64,000 nt of DNA from Lachnospiraceae bacterium (GTDB taxonomy: Bacteria > Bacillota > Clostridia > Lachnospirales > Lachnospiraceae). This document shows, one piece after another, positions 18,196 through 27,258 of this stretch (the first letter of the stretch is position 1; every line of letters starts with the position of its first letter). The stretch covers positions 62,001 to 126,000 of the forward strand of contig JAFZQU010000022.1 of NCBI GenBank assembly GCA_017620255.1, given 5' to 3'. Position numbers and translations under genes: made by a program. The notes below the pieces were generated by a model. The model saw nothing but the letters and a program-made list of their open reading frames with translations, made no database searches and was not told where the DNA came from.

Positions 18196-18224
18196 ATTCT
18201 ACTGTATTTCAAGGAAACTTTCAA
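18196..18224 (-). promoter_or_regulatory. Predicted sigma-A promoter of the GT-C membrane protein gene
   Basis: On the - strand, TTGAAA (18224-18219), a 17-base spacer and TAGAAT (18201-18196) are close to consensus. The box begins 2 bases from the -10 element of the + strand promoter, so the two promoters are back to back and cannot easily be occupied together. Confidence 0.65.
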
Positions 18225-18241
18225 CGAATGGAGGGCGTGCA

Positions 18242-19561
18242 ATGAGCCTGTATCAGAAGATCATCAACCGGGAAGAAAAGATCTCGTTAGTGGGACTCGG
18301 CTATGTCGGGATGCCCATCGCGGTCGCTTTTGCAAAAAAGGCGGATGTGATCGGTTTCGACTTAAACCGGGAAAAGATCGAAGCGTACCAAAGCGGGATC
18401 GATCCGACCAAAGAAGTGGGAGACGAAGCGGTAGCAAAGACCCCCGTTCATTTTACTTCCGACCCCGCCGAACTGAAGCAGGCGAAATTTCATATCGTTG
18501 CCGTCCCGACCCCGATCAATCAGGACAAGACGCCGGATCTTGATCCGGTGGAATCCGCCAGCCATATCGTCGGACAGAATTTGACAAAGGGTTCGATCGT
18601 TGTTTATGAATCCACCGTTTATCCGGGCGTGACGGAGGATGTGTGTGTCCCGATCCTGGAGCAGGAATCGGGATTAAAATGCGGCACGGATTTCAAGATC
18701 GGCTATTCACCGGAACGTATCAATCCGGGAGACAAAGTGCACAGGCTGGAAAACATCCGCAAGATCGTCTCCGGCATGGACGAGGAAGCCCTGGAAGAGA
18801 TCGCAAACGTTTACGAACTGGTCATAGAAGCCGGCGTGCACAGGGCAAGCTCCATCAAAGTCGCGGAAGCGGCCAAGGTTGTGGAGAACTCGCAGAGAGA
18901 TATCAATATTGCTTTCATCAATGAACTGGCCATGGCGTTTGACCGCATGGGCATCGATACCAACGAAGTGATCGACGCCATGAACACGAAATGGAACGCT
19001 CTCGGTTTCCGTCCGGGTCTGGTGGGCGGACACTGCATCGGCGTTGACCCCTATTATTTCATCTATGAAGCGGAAAAACTGGGATACCATTCCAGACTGA
19101 TCTCCGCGGGCAGGCAGATCAACGACGACATGTCCGTGTTTGTCGGAGACCAGATCATCAAGCAGATGGTACTGGCCGGGAAGGCCGTGCGGTCCTCGAA
19201 GGTAGTCTTCTTCGGTGCGACCTTTAAGGAAAACTGTCCCGACGTGCGCAATTCCAAAGTGCTGGAGATCGTGCAGTATATCCAGGAATTCGGGATCCGT
19301 CCCGTTCTGGTGGATCCCGAGGCGGATGCACGGGAGATCGAACGCGCTTACCGGTATGTGCTGTCGGATGAAAAGGATGCGGGTTCGGCCGACTGTATCG
19401 TTCTTGCTGTGGCGCATGATGCCTATAAACAGAGAAGCCTTGCACAGTGGGATGCCTTCTTTAAGGATCTTCCCGCCGGCGAAAAGGTGATCATAGACAT
19501 CAAAGCGATCCTGAACGCGAAAGAAGTCAGGGAAGCGGGCTATACTTACTGGAGATTATAA
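18242..19561 (+). CDS. UDP-N-acetylhexosamine 6-dehydrogenase (TviB/WbpO-like)
   Basis: A nucleotide-sugar dehydrogenase of 439 residues that oxidises C6 of a UDP-HexNAc to the uronic acid using two NAD. The Rossmann motif GLGYVG is at 18-23, the central helix with ERINPGDK is at 158-165, and the catalytic cysteine is Cys265 in GGHCIGVDPYY. The SPERINPGDK phrase is characteristic of the TviB/WbpO group (UDP-GlcNAc or UDP-GalNAc) rather than UDP-glucose dehydrogenases. A GGAGGG site precedes the ATG, and a strong promoter lies upstream. The next gene starts directly at the base after its stop codon. Confidence 0.87.
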   Translation: MSLYQKIINREEKISLVGLGYVGMPIAVAFAKKADVIGFDLNREKIEAYQSGIDPTKEVGDEAVAKTPVHFTSDPAELKQAKFHIVAVPTPINQDKTPDLDPVESASHIVGQNLTKGSIVVYESTVYPGVTEDVCVPILEQESGLKCGTDFKIGYSPERINPGDKVHRLENIRKIVSGMDEEALEEIANVYELVIEAGVHRASSIKVAEAAKVVENSQRDINIAFINELAMAFDRMGIDTNEVIDAMNTKWNALGFRPGLVGGHCIGVDPYYFIYEAEKLGYHSRLISAGRQINDDMSVFVGDQIIKQMVLAGKAVRSSKVVFFGATFKENCPDVRNSKVLEIVQYIQEFGIRPVLVDPEADAREIERAYRYVLSDEKDAGSADCIVLAVAHDAYKQRSLAQWDAFFKDLPAGEKVIIDIKAILNAKEVREAGYTYWRL

Positions 19562-20317
19562 ATGGGACTGATTCTGAATGCGGATGATTTCGGGAAGAGC
19601 GAAGAGGTGAACCGGGCGATCGCGGAATGCTTCCGGCGCGGCTATATTGACCGTACGACACTGATGGTGAACATGCCGTATGCAGGGGAGGCTGTTAAAC
19701 TGGCGCAGGAAGAAGGTTTTTCTGACCGAGTCGGGATCCATCTGAACCTGACGGAAGGAATGCCGCTCACCCGTCCGATCCGGAAAAACCCGCTGTTCTG
19801 TGATGAGAACGGCAGATTTCACGCGGGTTTCAGACAGTCTTTCCGTAACAGGATCCATATGGACAAAACAAGCAGGCAGCAGATCCATACGGAGCTTAAG
19901 GCCCAGCTTGATCAGTATAAAGCCTGGGGGTTTACGCTGTTTCATGCGGACAGCCACCATCACGTGCACACGGACTTTCCCGTATACCGTGTTTTAAAGA
20001 TCCTTGCCGGGGAATTTTCTTTTTCCTCGATCCGCTTAAGCCGCAATCTCTACCATGGCGGCAGTGTAGTCAACGCGGTCTATAAAAAATGGTACAACGC
20101 ATCGGTCGCAAAACTGTGCGGACACTGCGGGGACTGTTTCGGTTCCGCAGCCGATCTGATGGGATACGGGACCGCGTCCGAAAACCGTACCCTGTGCAGA
20201 ACGAAACAGGTGGAGATCATGCTGCATCCCATGTATGATGAAAACGGCCGCCTGATGGATACGGACATGCCCATGGAACAGGTCTTTTCCTACATTTCAC
20301 AGATACACGATCAATAA
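19562..20317 (+). CDS. YdjC/ChbG-HpnK family carbohydrate deacetylase
   Basis: A 251-residue deacetylase-like protein of the YdjC fold. The metal site is visible: adjacent aspartates at 8-9 (NADDFG), His60 in GIHLNLTEG, and the cluster HADSHHHVH at 128-136. Relatives remove N-acetyl groups from chito-oligosaccharides or from hopanoid/antibiotic sugar precursors. Its ATG follows the stop of the dehydrogenase without a gap, with GGAG 7 bases upstream inside that gene. This tight coupling suggests it acts on the same UDP-HexNAc-derived or polymer sugar; that is inference. Confidence 0.85.
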   Translation: MGLILNADDFGKSEEVNRAIAECFRRGYIDRTTLMVNMPYAGEAVKLAQEEGFSDRVGIHLNLTEGMPLTRPIRKNPLFCDENGRFHAGFRQSFRNRIHMDKTSRQQIHTELKAQLDQYKAWGFTLFHADSHHHVHTDFPVYRVLKILAGEFSFSSIRLSRNLYHGGSVVNAVYKKWYNASVAKLCGHCGDCFGSAADLMGYGTASENRTLCRTKQVEIMLHPMYDENGRLMDTDMPMEQVFSYISQIHDQ

Positions 20318-20384
20318 GATCCCATTCTAACCGAAAATCCCGCAGACTGCGTGAACAATACTTTTACGCAAGGGTGACATAAGG

Positions 20385-20413
20385 TTGTTTTTCTCCGGCT
20401 ACAATGATATAAT
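20385..20413 (+). promoter_or_regulatory. Predicted sigma-A promoter of the rml genes
   Basis: TTGTTT (20385-20390), a 17-base spacer and a perfect TATAAT (20408-20413). It lies 42 bases ahead of the rmlB start and is the only clear promoter in the 137-base gap. Confidence 0.72.
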
Positions 20414-20454
20414 ATAGGAGACTATGTAAAAATGCGATAATTATGGAGGTTTTT

Positions 20455-21531
20455 ATGCGCACGTATCTGGTAACGGGAGGCGCAGGCTTCATCGGTTCCA
20501 ACTATATTCATTACATCTTTGACCGCTACGGCGACGAGATCAGCGTGATCAATGTGGACGCACTCACCTATGCGGGAAACCTTGAAAATTTAAGCGATAT
20601 TCAGGACAGACCGGGATACCGGTTCGTGAAAGCGGATATCTGTGACCGCGAAGCGATCGAAAAGATCTTTCGCGAGAATGAGATCGACAGGGTCATCCAT
20701 TTTGCGGCGGAAAGCCATGTGGACCGCAGCATCCGCAATCCGGAAGTGTTTGTACAGACGAATGTCTTAGGAACGCTTGTCATGCTGAACTGCGCAAAAG
20801 CCGCATGGGAACTGCCGGACGGCACTTTCAAGCCGGACAAGAAATTCCTGCATGTTTCCACGGACGAGGTTTACGGATCCCTGGAAGAGGGTGACACCTA
20901 CTTTTATGAGACAACACCCTACGATCCGCACAGTCCTTACTCGGCGAGCAAGGCCTCTTCGGATATGGTGGTAAAATCATACATCGATACGTATCACTTC
21001 CCGGCCAACATCACGAACTGCTCGAATAATTACGGCGCATACCAGTTCCCGGAGAAGCTGATCCCGCTGATCATCAACAATACACTGCAGGGAAAGAAAC
21101 TCCCTGTCTACGGGGACGGAAAAAACGTAAGAGACTGGCTCTATGTAATGGATCACGCCAAGGCGATCGACATGGTCTGCGAAAAGGCCGCGATCGGCGA
21201 GAAATACAATATCGGCGGCCATAACGAGCGTCAGAACATAGAGATCATCAAGATCATCATCGATACGATCGCACAGATGCTTCCCGATTCCGATCCGCGC
21301 AAGGCGCATGTGAATTACGACCTGATCACCTATGTGACAGACCGCAAGGGACATGACAGAAGATATGCCATCGCGCCGGACAAGATCCGCGAAGAGATCG
21401 GCTGGGAGCCGGAGACCATGTTCGAAGACGGTATCAGAAAGACCATCCGGTGGTATTTTGACCATCAGGAATGGATGGAACATGTGACCAGCGGAGACTA
21501 TCAGAAATATTACGAGGAGATGTACCAATGA
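20455..21531 (+). CDS. rmlB: dTDP-glucose 4,6-dehydratase
   Basis: RmlB (358 residues) converts dTDP-glucose to dTDP-4-keto-6-deoxyglucose. It is a short-chain dehydrogenase-type enzyme with the NAD motif GGAGFIG at 8-14, the TDE triad STDE at 135-138 that distinguishes dehydratases, and the catalytic YSASK at 162-166. An in-frame ATG at 20443 also exists, but GGAGG at 20445-20449 is the ribosome site for the ATG at 20455, which also gives the canonical MRTYLVTGG start. It overlaps rmlA by 4 bases. The product can feed both the rhamnose route (rmlC) and the 3-amino-sugar route (13756-15279). Confidence 0.95.
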   Translation: MRTYLVTGGAGFIGSNYIHYIFDRYGDEISVINVDALTYAGNLENLSDIQDRPGYRFVKADICDREAIEKIFRENEIDRVIHFAAESHVDRSIRNPEVFVQTNVLGTLVMLNCAKAAWELPDGTFKPDKKFLHVSTDEVYGSLEEGDTYFYETTPYDPHSPYSASKASSDMVVKSYIDTYHFPANITNCSNNYGAYQFPEKLIPLIINNTLQGKKLPVYGDGKNVRDWLYVMDHAKAIDMVCEKAAIGEKYNIGGHNERQNIEIIKIIIDTIAQMLPDSDPRKAHVNYDLITYVTDRKGHDRRYAIAPDKIREEIGWEPETMFEDGIRKTIRWYFDHQEWMEHVTSGDYQKYYEEMYQ

Positions 21532-22397
21532 AAGGGATCATATTAGCCGGCGGTTCCGGAACCAGGCTTTATCCGCTCACCAAAGCGGTTTCGAAACAGA
21601 TCATGCCGGTCTATGATAAACCGATGATCTATTATCCCCTGTCGATCCTGATGCTTGCAGGGATCCGGGAGATCCTGATCATCTCCACACCGAGAGACCT
21701 TCCGGTGTTTCAGGAGCTTTTGGGAAGCGGCGAACAGCTCGGGCTTTCCATGTCGTACGCTGTCCAGGAATCCCCGAGGGGACTGGCCGATGCGTTCATC
21801 ATCGGAGATAAGTTCATCGGTTCGGACAGGGTAGCCCTGATCTTAGGGGACAATATCTTTTACGGGCAGAGCTTTTCCGCACTGCTCCGTAATGTTGCAC
21901 AGAGGGAAAAGGGTGCGACGATCTTTGGCTATTATGTCAGGGATCCGCGCGAATACGGCGTTGTGGAATTCGATGAAAACGGGATGGCGATCTCCATCGA
22001 GGAGAAGCCGGAGAATCCGAAATCCAATTACGCCGTTCCCGGATTATATTTTTACGATAACGACGTGGTCGAGATCGCAAAAGGCGTTCAGCCGTCCGCA
22101 AGGGGCGAGATCGAGATCACCAGCATCAACAATGAGTACCTGCAGCGGGGGGAACTGCATGTGGAGACGTTGGGACGCGGCTTTGCATGGCTGGATACAG
22201 GGAATCATGACATGCTGTTGGATGCCGCCAATTTCGTAGCTGCCTTCCAGAAGAGGCAGGGTATGTACATATCCTGCGTGGAAGAGATCGCATACAGGCG
22301 CGGCTTTATCACGAAAGAACAATTACTGGTACTGGCGCAACCGCTGCTCAAGACCGAGTACGGAAGATATCTGACGGAGGTTGCCGAGGGACTGTAG
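21528..22397 (+). CDS. rmlA: Glucose-1-phosphate thymidylyltransferase
   Basis: RmlA (289 residues) makes dTDP-glucose from dTTP and glucose-1-phosphate, the first step of dTDP-sugar synthesis. The nucleotide-binding loop [13 protein letters not shown] is at 6-18, with KPMIYYPLS at 31-39 and the later [13 protein letters not shown] typical of the short RmlA family. The start overlaps the rmlB stop (ATGA), indicating translational coupling. Glucose-1-phosphate may come from the phosphohexomutase at 34843. Confidence 0.95.
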   Translation: MKGIILAGGSGTRLYPLTKAVSKQIMPVYDKPMIYYPLSILMLAGIREILIISTPRDLPVFQELLGSGEQLGLSMSYAVQESPRGLADAFIIGDKFIGSDRVALILGDNIFYGQSFSALLRNVAQREKGATIFGYYVRDPREYGVVEFDENGMAISIEEKPENPKSNYAVPGLYFYDNDVVEIAKGVQPSARGEIEITSINNEYLQRGELHVETLGRGFAWLDTGNHDMLLDAANFVAAFQKRQGMYISCVEEIAYRRGFITKEQLLVLAQPLLKTEYGRYLTEVAEGL

Positions 22398-22432
22398 TTT
22401 TCAGGGGAGATTTATAAAGGGGAAAAGGGAGT

Positions 22433-25400
22433 ATGAAGAAAAATAAGGACAATGCCACCGGGCGCATGGACTTCTCCTGGGAGGAGATCGAAAGAGCAAT
22501 GGCCGCGGGAAGGCAGGAACGCGATGAACGCGAAAAATATGAATGGGACAGACCGCTGGTGGATGAGACGTGGTCTGTGGATGAACCCGTAACGGGTGAG
22601 ATCCCGCCGGTGCCGGCACCTACGGGTGAGGAAGGCGCGCTGAAAGGACTGACAGGGCTTCTGCCTGCCGAAGACGCCATCTTCAATGCCACACTGAACG
22701 AGGATCTGGATCTGTCTGCCGCGATCTCCAGAAAACTGGAATCCGTGGCGGAGACAAAACAGGTGGATGAGCAGGCGATCCGATCGTCTGTTGACAAAAA
22801 GATCGTTGTCAAATCGGAAGAACTGAAGAGCAAACGCGACAAACAGGAACCCGAACCAAAGCGTAAAGTCAGACGCCGCATCCCGAAGAACACAGACGAA
22901 CCCAAGGAAGCGAAGAAGAAACATTTAAGCGCGGCAGAAAAGCGGGAGATGAAATACAAGCACGCCGATCTGCAGGATGACGCTAAAATGAGTGATTTTC
23001 GTGCGCGTTCCATGGACTGGAAGGACGGCGCTCCTTCGTCCCATGGCGAAGGGGAAGCGGAAGACTTCGGAAACGCTATGGGCCGGGTCTTCAAGCACTT
23101 TAAGCACTATACGGCGCTGGAGTGGGTTTCCGTGGTCCTTGCCGTTATGATCGTCGGTATGGCGGCCATGACGACTTCCGTATATGCAAATTACAAAGGG
23201 GAGCAGAATCGCGCAGCCGCGATCGAAGCCCTGAAGAAATTCGAAAGCAGTGAAAAACAGCGTGTTGCGGAAACGGTGGTGGAAGAGGAAGAACCCGCTG
23301 CCGTGGGTGCGCAGGACGCGATCGTGGAAGTAAAGAGTCTTTCCCTCGTCTTAACATCGGTGGAAAAAGATCTGAAGATCAAACTGGTGGATCAGGACGA
23401 CGCCCTTGTAAAAGGGATCCCGTGGGGCGTTACGGTCACGGATGAAGACGGGAAAGTTTCCGATAACGATGATGATGACGAAGACGGCATCATCTATCTG
23501 ACGGACATCGGCGCGGGAGATTATTCCGTGGAACTGAAGCCGAACGACGCGCTGGCGGATTATATCCTGCCCAAGTCGGCACAGACCGTATCCGTCAAGG
23601 CTAAGATCGAATACAAGGTCATCGCCAACATCAAGGACGAGATCAAGAGCGAAAAAGAAGTCAATGCCGCAGCCGAGGATAACGGCAACAAGGCCGCGGA
23701 TGTGGAGACGGGTTCTCTGCAGGATACGGTCGAATGGGTGGAATCCACCAAGACGGCAAGCGGCGAGACCTATGTTGAGACACCGGTATGTCTGGAAAAT
23801 ACAGGCAAAGGCACCATGGCCAAGAGTTTCGGCACTTCGCTCCGCGGGGCGCTCTCTTCTCTGGCAGCGGCCATCGGATCGGGCTATGACACGGTCCTTG
23901 GTGCACCGCTCTACCTGGCATCGGCAGAGTCTGAACCCACAGAACCGGCACAGGCAGCAGAGCCGGAACCTGCCACACCGGAACCGGAACCTGTTACGCC
24001 GGATCCGCCCAAACCGGAACCGCAGCTGGTCGGTGTCACCATATCTACGAGCAGCTTAAAGATTGGTGATAAGGCAACACTGGGGTATGACGGCAGCAAT
24101 CTGGACGGATATACGGTGGAATTCTCCGCGGACAGCGGCTGTGTTTCCATCAGCGGAAACACTTTGACGGCAGTCTCACCGGGAACGGCGAACATTACGG
24201 CCAGGATCAAGGAGAAGCCGGAGATCTACGTTACAAACGCTTCCGTGACAGTGGCGGAACCGGAAAAGATCCTTGTTACAAAGATCACGGTCAGCGCAGA
24301 CCCGGCAGCGATCGGGATCGGCGCAAGTGCAACCGCAAAAGCGGTCGTGGAGCCGGATAATGCAAACAACAAAGCCGTAACCTGGTCTTCGTCCGACACA
24401 AAGATCGCTACGGTTGATAAGAACAGCGGTGCGATCAAGGGTATCGCAGCCGGTAAGGCAGTGATCACGGCAACGGCAGCAGACGGCAGCAATACAACAG
24501 GCTCCGTTGAGATCACGGTAACCGAGAAGAAGGTGGCAGTCACAAAACTGACCCTGAAACCGGATAAATGCAGCGTGGCTGTCAAAGGCAATTACCAGCT
24601 TGCGGTCGCAGTTGAACCGACCAACGCAACGGACAAGACGGTCACCTGGGCAACCTCCGACAAGACGGTCGCGACGGTCAGCGACGGCGGCCTGGTCACG
24701 GGTGTCAAGGAAGGTTCCGTTACGATCACGGCGACTGCACACGACGGCAGCGGCAAGACGGCTGTCTGCAAGGTAACCGTAACGAACGAGAAACTCTACG
24801 ACGATACGGCACAGCTTTACGACAAAGACAAGAATCCGTTGTACTTACGCAAAGACGACGGCAGTTACGCACTGGCGAAATATGCCGACTACAAGAAGAA
24901 CAACGCGATCAAACTGTATAAAAAGACGGAAGGATTCCTCTATACCGGCTGGCAGACGATCGACGGCAAGACCTATTATTACAAACGCGACAATACATAT
25001 GTAACGGGTGAGCAGGTCATCGGCGGCGTCAAGTACCACTTTGCAACGGACGGTTCCCTGACGCAGGGTTCCGGCACACTGGGCATCGACGTATCCAAGT
25101 ACCAGCCGAGCATCAACTGGAGCAGCGTGAAGAACAGCGGCGTCAGCTTCGTGATCATCCGCTGCGGATACAGAGGATCTTCCACCGGTGTACTGATCCA
25201 GGATCCGTACTTTGTATCGCATATCAAAGGCGCGAAGGCGGCAGGCCTGAAAGTCGGCGTTTACTTCTTTACCACGGCGCTGACGGAAGCCGAAGCGATC
25301 GAGGAAGCAAGTATGTGCGCATACCTGTGCAGCGGCTACGGGATCAACTATCCGGTATTCATGGACTGCGAATCCAGCAGCAGACCCGGATACAACGGTC

Positions 25401-25672
25401 TGAGCGCGGCACAGCGTACGCAGATCATACAGGCATTCTGTAATACGCTGAAATCCGCCGGTTACACACCGGGCGTGTATGCAAACAAGACATGGCTGAC
25501 CGAGAAGATGAATGCATCCTCGCTGTCCGGCTATAAGATCTGGCTTGCACAGTACAATGCGAACGGACCGACCTATAACGGACGCTACGACCTGTGGCAG
25601 TATACTTCCAAGGGAACCGTGTCCGGTATCAGCGGCAATGTAGACATGAACCAGTCATATTTAGGATATTAA
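22433..25672 (+). CDS. Membrane-anchored GH25 lysozyme with Ig-like (Big2) repeats
   Basis: A 1079-residue protein with type II topology. Residues 1-225 are a charged, probably cytoplasmic region, rich in Glu/Lys/Arg and lacking a known domain. One transmembrane helix (229-250) follows, then an extracellular stretch with a Pro/Glu-rich linker near 500-530, three Big2-like Ig domains (about 530-590, 612-693, 698-780) and a GW/YYY choline-binding-like repeat near 835-880. The GH25 muramidase domain is at 882-1079. Its active-site signatures are GIDVSKYQ near 885 and DCES (DxE) near 976. It would cut peptidoglycan close to the membrane. It sits between rmlA and rmlC, which suggests a role in wall passage or attachment of the polysaccharide. 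No signal peptidase site is needed for this topology. Confidence 0.85.
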   Translation: MKKNKDNATGRMDFSWEEIERAMAAGRQERDEREKYEWDRPLVDETWSVDEPVTGEIPPVPAPTGEEGALKGLTGLLPAEDAIFNATLNEDLDLSAAISRKLESVAETKQVDEQAIRSSVDKKIVVKSEELKSKRDKQEPEPKRKVRRRIPKNTDEPKEAKKKHLSAAEKREMKYKHADLQDDAKMSDFRARSMDWKDGAPSSHGEGEAEDFGNAMGRVFKHFKHYTALEWVSVVLAVMIVGMAAMTTSVYANYKGEQNRAAAIEALKKFESSEKQRVAETVVEEEEPAAVGAQDAIVEVKSLSLVLTSVEKDLKIKLVDQDDALVKGIPWGVTVTDEDGKVSDNDDDDEDGIIYLTDIGAGDYSVELKPNDALADYILPKSAQTVSVKAKIEYKVIANIKDEIKSEKEVNAAAEDNGNKAADVETGSLQDTVEWVESTKTASGETYVETPVCLENTGKGTMAKSFGTSLRGALSSLAAAIGSGYDTVLGAPLYLASAESEPTEPAQAAEPEPATPEPEPVTPDPPKPEPQLVGVTISTSSLKIGDKATLGYDGSNLDGYTVEFSADSGCVSISGNTLTAVSPGTANITARIKEKPEIYVTNASVTVAEPEKILVTKITVSADPAAIGIGASATAKAVVEPDNANNKAVTWSSSDTKIATVDKNSGAIKGIAAGKAVITATAADGSNTTGSVEITVTEKKVAVTKLTLKPDKCSVAVKGNYQLAVAVEPTNATDKTVTWATSDKTVATVSDGGLVTGVKEGSVTITATAHDGSGKTAVCKVTVTNEKLYDDTAQLYDKDKNPLYLRKDDGSYALAKYADYKKNNAIKLYKKTEGFLYTGWQTIDGKTYYYKRDNTYVTGEQVIGGVKYHFATDGSLTQGSGTLGIDVSKYQPSINWSSVKNSGVSFVIIRCGYRGSSTGVLIQDPYFVSHIKGAKAAGLKVGVYFFTTALTEAEAIEEASMCAYLCSGYGINYPVFMDCESSSRPGYNGLSAAQRTQIIQAFCNTLKSAGYTPGVYANKTWLTEKMNASSLSGYKIWLAQYNANGPTYNGRYDLWQYTSKGTVSGISGNVDMNQSYLGY

Positions 25673-25682
25673 GGAACGAACA

Positions 25683-26237
25683 ATGGGAAAAATCACAGTT
25701 GAAACATGCCATATTGAAGGCCTGAAGGTGATCACACCTACCGTGTTCGGGGATGAACGCGGATACTTTATGGAGACCTACCATTACGAGGATTTTAAGG
25801 AGGCGGGCATTCCGCAGGTGTTTGTGCAGGATAACCAGTCCGCATCCAAAAAAGGCGTCTTAAGGGGCCTTCATTACCAGATCAACTTTCCGCAGGACAA
25901 GCTGGTCCGCGTGATCCGCGGCGAAGTGTTTGACGTGGCTGTGGATCTTCGGGACGGATCGCCCACTTACGGACAGTGGTTCGGTCTGCGGCTGTCGGAA
26001 GAGAATAAGAAAATGCTCTTTATTCCCAAGCATTTTGCGCACGGCTTTCTCGTGCTGTCCGATTATGCCGAGTTTACTTACAAATGCACAGATTTTTATC
26101 ATCCGAACGATGAGGGCGGCATTATGTGGAACGATCCCGGGATCGGGATCGACTGGCCGATCGCGGAGGATCTTGAACTGATCTTTTCCGCGAAAGACCG
26201 CGAATGGCCGACCCTGGCGGAGCTAAAACGCAAATAA
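25683..26237 (+). CDS. rmlC: dTDP-4-dehydrorhamnose 3,5-epimerase
   Basis: RmlC (184 residues) epimerises C3 and C5 of dTDP-4-keto-6-deoxyglucose. It is a cupin with the active-site strand RGLHYQ (His64), the acidic partner in DVAVDLRDG near 85-92, PKHFAHGFLVLS at 115-126 and the tyrosine-containing TYKCTDFY near 132-139. It starts 10 bases after the lysozyme gene and ends 17 bases before the ABC permease. The reductase RmlD that normally completes dTDP-L-rhamnose is not found in this window. Confidence 0.93.
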   Translation: MGKITVETCHIEGLKVITPTVFGDERGYFMETYHYEDFKEAGIPQVFVQDNQSASKKGVLRGLHYQINFPQDKLVRVIRGEVFDVAVDLRDGSPTYGQWFGLRLSEENKKMLFIPKHFAHGFLVLSDYAEFTYKCTDFYHPNDEGGIMWNDPGIGIDWPIAEDLELIFSAKDREWPTLAELKRK

Positions 26238-26254
26238 CTGCTTTGAGGTTTTCT

Positions 26255-27247
26255 ATGTCCAAAAAGAAAAAGATCATATGGATCGTATCTATATGCGTGC
26301 TGGCTCTGAACGTATACATTATCCTGCACCACAATCCGCTTGATGACCATACGCAGGAGATCATCAAAAAGGTGATCTCCTGTGTGATCCTGAATGGTAT
26401 CTATGCAGTTTTCCTGAAGATGTACGACAAGATCGCCATTCTTCCCTCGGAACTGCTTCAAAACCGCTGGCTGATCTGGAAACTGTCCAAGAACGATTTT
26501 AAAACAAGATATGCGGGCTCCTATCTGGGGATCATCTGGGCTTTTGTACAGCCGATCGTCACGGTCCTTCTGTATTGGTTTGTATTCACGGTGGCGCTTC
26601 CGTCGAGAGCCGTTGCCGTCAAAGGGGATATACAGATCCCCTATATCCTGTGGCTGATCGCAGGTATCGTACCCTGGTTCTTCTTTTCGGAGGCGCTCTC
26701 CAACGGGACCGGTGCACTTTTGGAATACGACTATCTGGTCAAAAAAGTCGTATTTAAGATCAGTATCCTGCCGATCATCAAGATCATTTCCGCCGTTTTC
26801 GTGCATGCATTCTTCATTCTGTTCACACTGATCTTATTCGGTCTTTACGGATATTATCCGGATCTGTACACGCTTCAGATCTTTTATTATTCTGCCTGCA
26901 TGTTTGTCTTCGTGCTGGGACTGTGTTACATTACCTGCTCGATCATCGTTTTTTTCAGGGATCTCGGACAGATCATCTCCATTCTGCTGCAGGTCGGCAT
27001 CTGGGCGACCCCGATCCTCTGGAACCTGAACATCGTGGCATCTTCCCATCCCAAACTGCAGATCCTGTTTAAACTGAACCCGATGAACTACATCGTGGAA
27101 GGATACCGGAACGCGCTCATCGATAAGATATGGTTCTGGGAAACATTCTATTCCACGGCTTATTTCTGGATATTGACATTTATTGTGTTTGCGGCAGGCG
27201 CACTGGTGTTTAAACGCCTGAAAGTGCATTTCGCAGACGTTCTCTGA
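26255..27247 (+). CDS. ABC-2 type polysaccharide exporter permease (Wzm/TagG-like)
   Basis: The transmembrane half of an ABC exporter for undecaprenyl-diphosphate-linked polysaccharides, 330 residues with two N-terminal helices and the six-helix ABC2 membrane core. KLSKNDFKTRYAGSYLGIIW (near 65-85) is the conserved interface segment of Wzm/TagG/KpsM-type permeases. The frame reaches back to 26204 inside rmlC, but the ATG at 26255 with GAGG upstream is the plausible start. The ATPase follows after 11 bases. The two short N-terminal helices before the core are extra relative to many Wzm proteins. Confidence 0.88.
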   Translation: MSKKKKIIWIVSICVLALNVYIILHHNPLDDHTQEIIKKVISCVILNGIYAVFLKMYDKIAILPSELLQNRWLIWKLSKNDFKTRYAGSYLGIIWAFVQPIVTVLLYWFVFTVALPSRAVAVKGDIQIPYILWLIAGIVPWFFFSEALSNGTGALLEYDYLVKKVVFKISILPIIKIISAVFVHAFFILFTLILFGLYGYYPDLYTLQIFYYSACMFVFVLGLCYITCSIIVFFRDLGQIISILLQVGIWATPILWNLNIVASSHPKLQILFKLNPMNYIVEGYRNALIDKIWFWETFYSTAYFWILTFIVFAAGALVFKRLKVHFADVL

Positions 27248-27258
27248 CAGGTGGTGCA

